This document shows positions 8,708 to 20,700 of a stretch of 21,560 nucleotides of DNA, in pieces. The DNA comes from Coptodactyla brooksi (taxonomy: Eukaryota; Arthropoda; Insecta; Coleoptera; Scarabaeidae). Both the position numbers and the translations under genes were made by a program. Each line of letters opens with the position of its first letter. The first letter of the stretch is position 1. Where the stretch lies: assembly GCA_033557675.1 (NCBI GenBank), contig JAWQRM010000548.1, positions 1 to 21,560 of the forward strand, in the 5' to 3' direction. Below the pieces are notes generated by a model. That model saw only the letters and a list, made by a program, of their open reading frames with translations, had not been told where the DNA came from and made no database searches.

Positions 8708-11700
8708 CTACAAAGAAAATTTGAAAATGACACCTAAGAAACTCACTAAAATAATAATCACTTACTCCTTCAGCAAACTATCCAGATGACTTCTTATATT
8801 ATCCTTGATGTTGGTATTGTACTTTTCCTTACTTAGTTTATAAGCGTACGTAATACTTTGTGGGTATGATGTGGCTAATTTCAAGACGATTTTATCAATT
8901 ATATAAACGCAATCGGAGTCAAGTTTCGATAACAATTGTGGAATCCACTGTATGAAAAGCCATTCTGGTATATTTTTCACCTACAAAAACATTTATTTTA
9001 ACTCAAAAAACTACTGAAACAGCACACAATGATGTTGACAAATCTATTAATTTAACCAAACCAATAAACAATCTTATTAACATTAATAAAATTAAATAAA
9101 GAGTAAATCAATCAATGTAAGCAAAGTATCAAATCATCCAATGAAAAATCAATTAAATCAATAACATTTATATTAAATCCATGTACAAATCTATTAAATT
9201 CATAAGAAGGTAATTAATTAATTAAATTGGTTAAATTTAATTACCGATTAATATTAATTCAACAATGTATAAGAAGAATGTATAGGATCCATGAAATAAA
9301 TTAAAGCTAATCAACAATCACTTAGCTCAATGAAATCAAGGGAAAATAAATAAATAAAATCAAAGAAAAATTAATTTTATTCATCCAAAGCACTAATTAA
9401 ACTGAATGTATTAATAAGATATTAATGATGTTAAGTAAAGAAAAATAAACGAAATATGAAACGAAAGATCAAACTACCCAATGAAAAAATCAATAAAATT
9501 TTTATTCGATCCATATACAAATCTATTAAATGCATCAAAAGTAATTAAATCAATGAAATCTAATCAAAAGTCACTTGGCTCAATGAAAAGTCAATAAAAC
9601 CAAAAGAAAAATTAATTTAATTAAATCAAACCAGTAACTTAATTGATTGCATGTATGACATTAATGAAATTAACTAAATAACGACTAAAATTCATAAAAC
9701 GTCTATTAAATTTATGTACAAATCTATGAAATCAACAAAAAGCAATTAAATCAGCAGAAAAAAGAATGAAATCATTGAAAATTATATATGAAATGAATTA
9801 AAACTAATCGAAAATCAATTAGCTCAATGAAAAAATCAATGAAATCAAAGAAAAGGCATTAAAGTGGTAAAGTAATTACTTCGATAAAACATTAAAAAAA
9901 AGAATAAAAAAACCAATTTATTCAATGAAAAAATCGAATCATAAAGCAATTAGAAACACTACGTTTTCACTGCTATAATAAACTTTTGATTCATTTTGCC
10001 AAAATGTAGGGTGGATGAATGAAAGACGGAATTAGTTCAATGTTAAAATAAAAGTGTTACAGTACCATCATAAAAATTATTCAAAATTACTTCAATCAAA
10101 CCAATATGTAAGCTCATTATATTAATAAGACATCGATAAAACATTAAAAAAAAGAATAAATAAACCAATTTATTCGATGAAAAAATCGAATCATAAAGCA
10201 ATTAGAAACACTACGTTTTCACTGCTATAATAAACTTTTGATTAATTTTGCCAAAATGTAGGGTAGATGAATGAAAGACGGAATTAGTTAAATGTTAAAA
10301 TAAAAGTGTTACAATACCATCATAAAAATTATTCAAATTCTAGAAATATTCTTACCTCCTCCAAAAATGTATCTTTATGTTTCACACCGACATCCTTTAT
10401 GTCCAGTAAACAAGGGAACATCTGTCGTCCTTCCTGTGATCCATAGTACATAGCTCTTAGAACTGACAGGATCAACTGGTCTGCACAGTCTGGCAATGAA
10501 TTATAAAAATGTGACAATTTCACATACGAATCGGCTATTAATGGCAGTTCAGATGCCTCGTGGGGGCATGTTTCTAAAATATTCCTCACTTTTGTAGCTA
10601 TGTAATCTTTAACTCCAGACTCTGTACAGTTTGTTAAATCAGGTATTAACTGAACCACTTGCGGTTTAAACCGATGAGCGTTCTTTGCAAAGTCGAATAA
10701 GATGTCATATAATACGTTAATGGCAGATAATTTTAAATTTAGTGGTTCGTTAGAAGAGGCAGCTACACACGGTTCTAAAAAGAAACAAAAGGTTTTACTT
10801 TGGTATTAATTAGTTTATTTATCCACAAAATATAATGCTACTACATACCTATTTCTTGGTAGGCCCCTTCTACATACTGATACAAATCTTGAGAACCTTC
10901 AGGAAGATATGTGCTTCTAAGTATCACCATTTTGGCAAAAGCCAATTTAACTTGTACATTATCTTCTCTCCCTGGTCCATAATTACTCTTTAAGTTCCTT
11001 ATATATTTCCTGGCAACGTGATAATTTTTCATATCAACTGCAGTCTCCAGTAAGGCCAAATCCATGTCAAACTTAATTTTATCCCAAGTCTTTTCCAAAT
11101 CCCCAACTTTTTCCTGCAAGGTGCTCAAACATTTCATTCGGTAGATATGTCTCGTTTCCAATGGCACAATTGATGACACATTTTCTTGTGTTTGCTTTTG
11201 CCATTGTTTTCCTAGCGACATGACGTTATTTTTCAAAACCGTCTGATTAGCCACATTCATTTTGTTAATAAAATTAAACATGTCAATAGTATTCATAATT
11301 TTTGTTAACTTATTTGTTCGCAGAGATACAAGCATTGGACTGGTGCTCTGCCAATCTGCCAAGAATTTTTCCAAGTTATTTTTAATATAATACAATGCTT
11401 TATCAATGTTATCATTAATCAAATGTAAAAATCCAATTTCTTCTGAGAAATGTTGTTTTAAGTAAGCCATTTTCTCGCTATCTAACATAGCTACATTTAA
11501 AGAATTTGTGAATTCTTTCATTCTCGTGGGATCTTCTATGCTATTTTTCACTTCCGCTGCAATGTACCAGGGTAAGATTTTTTGTTGATTCCAGTCCTTA
11601 TCCCATAAATCTTCCCATACATTTTCCGATGTTGCATTTTGAATAGCTTCACTCATTTTCTTCCAATTGGACATTTCAGCAAAACATTTAAAATAAGACT

Positions 11701-14700
11701 CGTAATAAAAATCTCTTCTGTCTAAGGAAGGATCTCTTTGCAACAGTTTCATATAACAATCTTCAGCATCCCACCATTGGCCTTGTGACTCGTAATTAAT
11801 AGCTTTGAGTACGTCTTCGTTACAATCCATTTTTCGTAAAAATATAGCTTTTACCGTATCCCAATCTTGTAGTTCTTTATAAAGACTAGTAAAACAATAA
11901 TTAAATCTAAACTTAAACTAACGCATCGTAACTTACTCCGCTAATTTAATCCAGATTTTCAGCTGTGGATTCGAAGCAGGATTACGTTTTGCGGGAACTT
12001 CGCTGTTTTCATAATGTTCGGATAACAAGTATTCTTCGAGCACCAGAATCCCAGAAGACGGCAGTCCAGAATTTAAGGCTACCGTCGTTATAGTGGACGG
12101 AGGAAAAACTTGACCGGGAATTTTGACGACAACGTTCAGAAGGGCACTCATGAAATAAGAGTTGTACAATATTGAAGATTTAAACGTTTCGTTCACAGTC
12201 TCTGCAATTTCTTTCAGAAAGCCTCGGTTATTGTTGTTTTGGAGCAGGATTTCATGGAAGAAAGAAGTGTAAAAAACTTCTGCCAGATGGGCATCATGCT
12301 AAAATATTATTATCTTATTTAATAAGATAGCGTATATAAGAAATTAAGTGGATAAAAAAAGTCGTACCATTTCATACAATAATTTCATACAATAATAAGG
12401 GTTTCATATTTCTTGACACATTGTATTGATGAGGAGATCAAAAGAAGGGCATACTAGACAATCGTAAGTCCAGTGATCAGTTATGGATGCAGTGTGGAAG
12501 AAAGAAATGAAAGAAAGTTGAAAACCAGTTGAAAAGGAGGATCAAGTGTCGTGAGAACTCGAAGGACATGATGGCTGGGGAATCTTAGAGGGACCTACAA
12601 GAGGCAGAGGAGAGCAGCAGAAGATAGAGGAGAATATGCAACAAAACTATGGGCCTTCTTGGCCCGCAGTACTGATGATATGTATACTTTATTTCCAACA
12701 GTACAAGTCATAAAACCCATGTTTAAGTAGGAAGACTAGACATTGTTACGTACCTGGATCAACTGATTTAAAGGTGTTATCAAATCGGCCAATCTTATCT
12801 CTATATCAGGAACTTCCCCATCTCTGTACTTTCTATAAATAGTAGCTTTCTCTTGTCTTTGCTTGACATTATCCAACCTTTCTCGTGCCATTTTTTCTTT
12901 CTTGTTCAACTGTCTCAAAGCGATCTGCCTTTCCATTTTCGACGTATCCTTTTGAAAGCGCCTTTTCTGCATTTTCTTGTCGACTGGCATGGGAACCTGA
13001 AAAACATCCTCTTGCTCTCCATCCCTTTCCATCGATTGAAGCATTTCTTGCTTTTCTAAGGCAATACTTCCGGATTGGTATGTTGGTTCAAACTCCATTT
13101 CCATTGCCGTGGCTCTCAAATTAAAGTTCGCCATCGAATTTTGAACTTTCGAATTTCCCACAGCCCCTTGGGTGTTGAAGGAACTTGAATGCTGACTCTG
13201 ATACGTTGACGCAAATAATGGAGCATACGAAGAGTGGCGACCGCGCCAATTGTCCGTTATTGACCGCTCGGAAAAATCGGCATCTTGTAGAGGGGTGTCA
13301 AAGAGCATTATTGAGGTGTCGAGCCCTTTTAATAAAAACTTTATGGTATACCCTAGGAAATGGTCTTCGAGTTCGGCTTTGTACATTTCTTTTAAGATTG
13401 TTAAGAACCTTGAGCAGATGTTATTGCTAGACAGACTGTTGAAGAAAAATTCAATTAGTTTAGTTTGGATTTCCTCCTCTGCATCAGTTAAGCCTTGTAA
13501 TAAAATATCCCGAGTGAATTGTCGTATGTCCTTCTCATCGATATTGTTATGTATTTCTATAAAGACATCGTACATAGCACTCCTACAAACTCTATTATTA
13601 TTATTCGAAAATTTCGCCACAGCGTGCATTAAAGAAAAGAAACTTGTTTTAGTAAACTTAATTCTGGCGATTGGGTTTTCTTTCCGATCAATTTGAACTT
13701 TCGAAATGCTGTTTTTAATAACATCCATTCCCAAAACTTTTAGCTCATCGTCGTAATCATTTATTAGCAACTCGAAGTTGATCAAAGGAAAATTTGGATT
13801 TTCGTGTAACGCTTCCGTCCGCTGCGAAAATACTTGCAAAGCCACGCGTTTGCTTTCCGGGGTTTTGCAGAAATCGTCAATTAATTTACTTAAGAGATGG
13901 TCGCATATTTCGGGATAAGATTTTAAGAAACCTTGCAAACAAGCCAAGTAATCCCCCAAACTGAATTTCTTTATCTTGTTAATCACGGCCCCTTTGAATA
14001 GGTCGAATTCTGGATTCTCCTTCTTTTCCGATAATTTCAAAGCCATTCCAATCGTTTCGGCACAAGTACGCCTTACGACGCTCGAATCCGATTGTAGGCA
14101 CAATACTAATCTACTAGCAAATTTTTTTAAGTCGCAACCCCAGGGTTCGAGATTGTTAGCTAGAAATATGGAGCAAAAATGCACTACAACGTCAACCTTT
14201 TTAGATTTCACCAATTTTTCTAATTCGGAAAAAATATAGCTAGTCGGTACTTCTATATGCTCTTTCCAAGATTCGACGACTAGTTTCAATAGATTGATAT
14301 GATACTTTTTAATATCGTGTCTTTCGCGATTCGTATTTTCCATCAAAAATAAAGCTAATTTCGAAGTATTGGTGGGATTTTCTATGTTGACCCCTAAATC
14401 ATCCCATGAAGTCAACATAATGATTAAGTCACCCACGAAATAATTTATATCACTTCCAACAACTCTATTTACAATCAAATCAATTATTGTGGGTACAAGC
14501 AATTTAGCGAAAGGTTTAAATACGCCTTGTTCTTTTTCAATAATTTTTAGAAGGAACAATTTCACATTAACGTGCATTTTTTCACTTTTCAAATCATTAT
14601 TAATGTATTCAATCCACTTAGGGGAAGGATCTTCACCATAAATATTATCATTATGAATTTGTTTAATCAAACCACAAATGTTAGCCATGCATTCGTGCGA

Positions 14701-17700
14701 GTTTATTTCCTCGCCTTCCACGGTTATTTGCATCTCAACTTCCGTTTCCTTTGATATATACGACAATTCCGATTCTTGACTCCTTACGATCGCTTTTGTA
14801 AAATCGTACTTTCTAAAATCTTCACTCAATGTACTATTATACAATGTTTGCGATTCAATGTAACGTATATCTGATTGCTTCTGAGTTCTTATGTTGACTA
14901 ATCTTGTTGTTATTGCGGGTAGTTTATCAAATATTAGCGGGAAATCGTAATGTTTCGATAAATCAACTAGATTTTGCCACAAAATGTTCTCACCGTTTAC
15001 TTCACGATAAAATAACCTGTCGTAGAAAAAAGTACAGTTAGGAGTGCCATGTTTGACTCCATTTGAAATTATACTTATCAGAGCATTGTAACTGTGACAT
15101 TTGCAAATTCTGATCCACTCTGACAATTCGAAGGAACAGTTAGTCTTTTCTTTTAAATAATTAACTGATATTGTAAATAAGTTTTTCACCAATTCTAATC
15201 CTGTCGTTACGGTGTAAGCCGTTCTCGTAATCAAACATGATTTATCTTCAAAATTGCTTGTTCTTATTCTTGAAAATAAGCATTTTATTAAAATATACCC
15301 AATGGATTTTCCGACAATATCCTCTTTAGTATTATCACCCTTTTTTAATAAAAGCAAAATTTCTTTGATGAATTGAACATAAAATTTTTCGAAGGTTTCG
15401 TACGTGGCATATCTCAGTAAGTTAGTAACAATCAAATCGGTCAACTGTAAGTTGTCGTTCGAATATTGCAATAATGACTTTTCATATACGTCCTTTAACG
15501 TCTCGTATTGCAGGTCGTTAGAAATGGTTATCATGTACATTTTATTGTACTCCTCGATATTGATATCTTTCCTTAATTTTGATGCTATGTACATATCACA
15601 CGAGAAGATGAAAAGTTCTTTGGATCCGGTCATAATGGAAACTTGAAACGATTTATTTATAGTAATTGTGGCGGCATCCTGTAAGTCCGGATGTATTTGT
15701 GTGAAGTAGTTGTCTTTAATCTCATCAAATACTTTTTTAAAAACTGCAAAATCGCGATTATTCGACAGTACAGGCAAAGCACTCAAAATCTGTTCGATAT
15801 GTCGGTACGAACGTTGTGGCAAAATACGATAGGTCGAAAAATCAAAACATGACAAAATCCAAGTGATAACATCATCGCCAACGATTGTCTCTAGGCCATT
15901 TGACAATTCAGATATCGATTCTAATAATCGCAAACCTTTGGTAACTGAATTGAGTTCTTTTAGGTCGTAACGTTGATACCTCGACCAATTTGATAGAATT
16001 GTGTTCATAGCTTCTAGAACGACATTTGAATCCAGCTTTTTCCTATTGTTACTAATATACGTTAAAATTTCATTTGTGAAAAAATAAACGTCTTCCCGTG
16101 ATTTAAGTAGATTGATGAACATTTCAAAATGTTTAAACAAGACAGGCGTTAACGTATCTTTAAATGTGCGATAAAGGTACAATCCGAAATTTGTATTTTC
16201 ATTTTTTCCCACATCATGAACTTCTTTTTGGTCACAGATGGATTCCAACAAGAAACTAATATCTTCTTGTTGGATATACAATTCTATAGCTGATTGACAG
16301 TATTTTCTTATGTCCGCGGTTAATTTAACTGTATAATTAGTGACGGAAGACACGAGTTTATTAAAAACATTCTCTAAAATATCTTTAAAGTGAACATTTA
16401 TGTTAACCTTTTCATTTAGCGTTGATTTTGTTAATAATCTCATTCCTCGAAGTAACTGTTTTTGTTTCCTCGATAGATTTTTGTCTAACTCTCCAACAAA
16501 CAAATGATTCTTCGATGCATATTGATCAATACCCTCCGCTAACAATGTTACGTGCTCGATTTTAATTATTTTCTTTAGAAGATTAAGAATAATCTGTTCA
16601 TCTAGTTCTTCAATGCTATCGTTGTTTCCAAAGAGAAAATCTAGTAATAATTGAATTCCGTATTTATTCGTTAGGTCATGTATTTTTGTGTCGTCCTCGT
16701 GGAATGCTGAAATTATCAAGTACTGCACAACGCATTTTGATACCTCAAATTTCAACTTTTTAAAGACTGCATTATCAAAATCTGCATTGTTCGATTTGTG
16801 TGTGGCGCTGATGATTTTCAAACTATGTGGATGTATCTTTTCAAAATAATATTCCACATCTTTAAACAACCTCTTGTCGAGTTCGTAAGCATGTTTCCAT
16901 TTTTCGTATTCGTAAACAGATAATTCCGTATCAAGTATGCACAGTAGCTTTTTCAAGAAATTTATAACATCGTTCGTCGTCGGATTCCCATCTCCAAACA
17001 CTGGTAATACAGATTCTGAAATAATATAAGGTGGAAACGTCAAATTATTAGGTTTGTTAGGTATAAAAGAAGAAACGTTATAGTAGAATTGATAGATTCT
17101 CGCTTTAGCTCGTCTATTCTTTGCATATCGGTAATTTAGAGCTGTGGTAACCACTGAATTTAGCGTTCCGTCAAAGAATCCATTTGGAATCTTCCGTTTG
17201 GTAGACGATCTATTAAAAATGCTCGCTTTTTCTTTGAATACCCTCTCTAAATGATTTACACTTTGAATTATGTGCATCAAGGACTCATATTCATCATTTT
17301 CTTCAATTTGACTTAAATTATACATTAAACATTGGAATAATTCTAGCCAGTAAGTATCTATAATAAACTTTTCTTCCCTCAACAGAGTGTAGATGTTATT
17401 AAAAATTAAAGATGCTGCGAGTTTTTTTATTGGATCCGAGTGATAACAAAACTGTTTTACTTTCCGAATTATAATTTTAATATTTGAATAATCTTCATCG
17501 GAACGTCCACTGCAATGTTTTAGAGAATACTTCACTAATTCGTGTATGCAGTGACAGGAGAAATCGCATAATGCAGTCTCATCTCTTTGGGTGACAGCTT
17601 CTAATAAAGCTTCTATAACTATAGCCAATTTTGTAGAATTTCTTTGACTAGGTGAAGAGTACCAGTGGATAAGTTGGTCGACCAATGGCTTAATGAGCTG

Positions 17701-20700
17701 TTGGACTGTGCTGTCAGGGAAACAGCCTAATTGTAAGAGTGGATAAAACATTTTTTTGAATTGCATATCAAGGTCTTTCTTATCTTGAAGTCTGGAAGTG
17801 CCCAGAAATATCATTACGATTGCATGTAAAGTTTCGCATGCACTTATCTGCAATTTCCTCTCACTACAATACAAAGCCAAATCGATGACACGAGGTAAAC
17901 ATTTTTCAAGATAAATACTTATTTTCAAATCGTAATTCAAATCGATTTTCAAATCCAAATTTTCGCCTATGGGAATCTGCTCGATCTTGTTATTAACTTC
18001 GGTTAAAGATCTGCAAACATTTCCGCTAGCATTACCTAAAAAGGACAATATTTTCTTTTGTAACTGCAGCAGGTCCCCTTCAGCAACGCTTGCGACATTT
18101 CTTCGATATATTGCTTGTTTTCTTTTCCGTTGTTTAACATTGCTAGTGTCGATATTTTCGCTCAAAGCTTTGCTTCGTAAATAAGAATCCAGGGTTGGTA
18201 CAACTGCCACTAGAAACTCATCGTACTCTTTTCGGGGTAAAAATTGACACCAGGATTCAAGACTTTCAATTCCTGACATCGTTAAAGTTAAATTACTTCG
18301 TGCCGAAATAAATAGAGATATAATTGCTGGAGATAATCTCTTTAAATTCTTCTTTACATACAATTCAGGTGCAGCTAACACAATTTTTATACATGACAAT
18401 TTCAAGTCGTCCTTATAAACCTCCGTTTTAATTAATATGGAATTTATAAAATCGTCGATGGTATCGTAATAAGATTTTATATCGTTCCTTTGTAATCTCT
18501 CAGGGCTGAAATAATTCAAGGAATTGCATATTTCCAGTCCGACAGCGATTAATTTATAAAACCCACTTACTAAAGGATATTTCTTAGACTCACTTATGGT
18601 GAAATCAAAGTACCTTTTCGCGCACTTCGAAAACTTTGCTTTTGGTGCCGCCTTTAACAATTCGACATACAAATCTATCATATTCACGAAAATATTAAAG
18701 TCGGGTACTTTAACAGCCTGTAAACTAATGCTCGGGTCACTTTGCGCCTCATGTTCTTCAACTTTTTGAATATTCAAGTTTAATTTTGATACTAAACTGA
18801 TTAAGGTTCGAATTAGCTCATCATATATTTCATCCAATATTTCCTCAGTGCAATTTGTCATCCCACCTACATTTTTATTCACTAAATTTACCCAAAGTTT
18901 CATGTAATTTTTATACGTAATAACATCTACATCATCCAAATCGTATGCCACAGCATGCGAACAAGAATAAATAATGCCATTGCTTATAACGTTTTGTAAA
19001 AAGCTCTTTGATGCATCTCGTTGGAATTTTCTCACTAAGCTGAACGCGATTAAAATTGGATTGACAACAAAATCAGGGTGATGTGCAGATAGATAAGGTG
19101 ACAGCCGTATCAGTAAAATCATAGTTTTCTGCAAAATGAAAATTTCGTGATGGGAAATATCGTCCAGTTGTTCGATGATTTTGGATAATGTTTGAACATA
19201 ATCTGGTAGGTAATTAAGTTCCTCGGATTGTCTGTCAAAGTCCAACAAATATTTCTTCTCGATCTTGAGTATCATATTAAGAAACGACGTCGTTACGCTG
19301 TCTTTGCACAGTTGCGTCTTGAAGCTTTTTGCAAAGTACCCGAAGCCACGAATCGACAGTCTAAGCTCATAACCATGTATATTCTCATCATTTATGTTTG
19401 CGATGAATTTCTTCATGTAGGCCTGTAATAAAATGTACTGTATTTGGTCTCTTACCCATAAGGAACAGAGAAAGTTATGCATTCCACAAAAAATATTAAA
19501 TTATCTTGACAAATTAATTAATTCGTCGAATTAATTAAGGTTGGTCTGTCTGTCTGTCCATCTTTTTGAAATTACATGATATCAATACTGAAATTCTGAA
19601 TTTGTGGCACAATACGTGCCCAGAAGAGTTCCAATAGCTTACTTGTATTCAGATTCCATCAATAAAGTATATATAAACATTATTATTTATGATTGTATAA
19701 ACAATCTTCTTGTGGTTAAGATGTTTGTTAGCTCTAGTAACTAGGAAACCACAGACCTCTGTTTTCTGAAATAATTTTTATGCATGACAATTTCAAGTCT
19801 TCCTTACAAACCTTTAGTTAATATATCGTTCCTTTGTAATCTCTCAGAGCAAAAATAGTTCTAGGAATTGCAGATTTCCAGTCCGACATCAATTAATTTA
19901 TAAAACCAACTTACTAAAGGATACTTCTTAGACTCACTCATGGTGAAAAACTTTGCTGTTGGTGTCGCTTCGAATAATTCGACATACAAATCTATCATAT
20001 TCAAGAAGATATTAAATTTAGGCACTTTTACAGCCTATAAACTGATGCTCAGGTCACTTTGCGCCTCATGTTCTTCAACTTTTTGAATATTCAATTTTAA
20101 TTTGGTCACTACACTGATTAAAGTTCGAAACGTTCATAATTATAAATTAGTATTTTTTGACTATTTTCTCAATGTGATGCAAAATATTGATATGTACTTA
20201 CAATAATCATGAAATCCTGATTTTGATCAGTTCATATACTGAACAGCTTTTATATTCAGTAAACAAATTGATGGACAGACCAACCTATGAAAAAAGCATA
20301 GGTGCACTTATCATCAAACATTTTCACTAATACAATATTTTATCTTTACATCTTACAATAAGTAAAAGTAAAAATCACTTACATCGCAACTGCCTTTATC
20401 ATTCTTGTTTGCTATGATATCACCTAACGTTTCATACAAAATATCTAAAGTATAATACGCGGTTTTTTGTATTTCTCCTGTACCCTTCAAGTAAGCAGTC
20501 AATTTGTTTTCCCACATCTTTGAGTCATTATATATTTCTTCTCGATACAAGTTAGCATGGTGTTGTAAAAATTCTAAAGCAGCTGAAATTTAAAACAAAG
20601 ATTAATGGTATCCTGCTGATGATGTAACTTCTCTTATCTTCACATACCTGTATGAGATGTCTTTATTTTGCAATCAACATCTAAACGAAGTTTAATGTAA

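Larger units (their letters stand above)
8981..10355 (-). other. DNA-PKcs 1375-bp intron with degenerate AT-rich repeats
   Basis: No coding potential was seen. From about 9010 to 9880 the + strand is a monotonous mixture of short, imperfectly repeated words such as AATCAATGAAATC, AATCTATTAAAT and ATTAAATCAAT, suggesting an old, decayed minisatellite-like array. The part nearest the donor holds the 205-bp direct repeat annotated separately. Confidence 0.7.
19423..20382 (-). other. DNA-PKcs 960-bp intron holding an exon-fragment copy
   Basis: The donor GTAAGT reads from 20382 and the acceptor AG is at 19424-19423, phase 0. The intron contains a 25-bp near-palindrome (19514-19538), a pair of inverted repeats (19539-19562 and 20270-20286) and between them a decayed copy of part of the next exon. 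Confidence 0.8.

Noticed and set aside
12853..13696. Four overlapping + strand open frames, up to 148 codons
   Set aside because: They lie opposite the DNA-PKcs giant exon, whose frame is clearly supported by homology.
13976..19428. Several 60-87-codon + strand open frames
   Set aside because: All are antisense shadows of the giant exon and show no independent coding signal.
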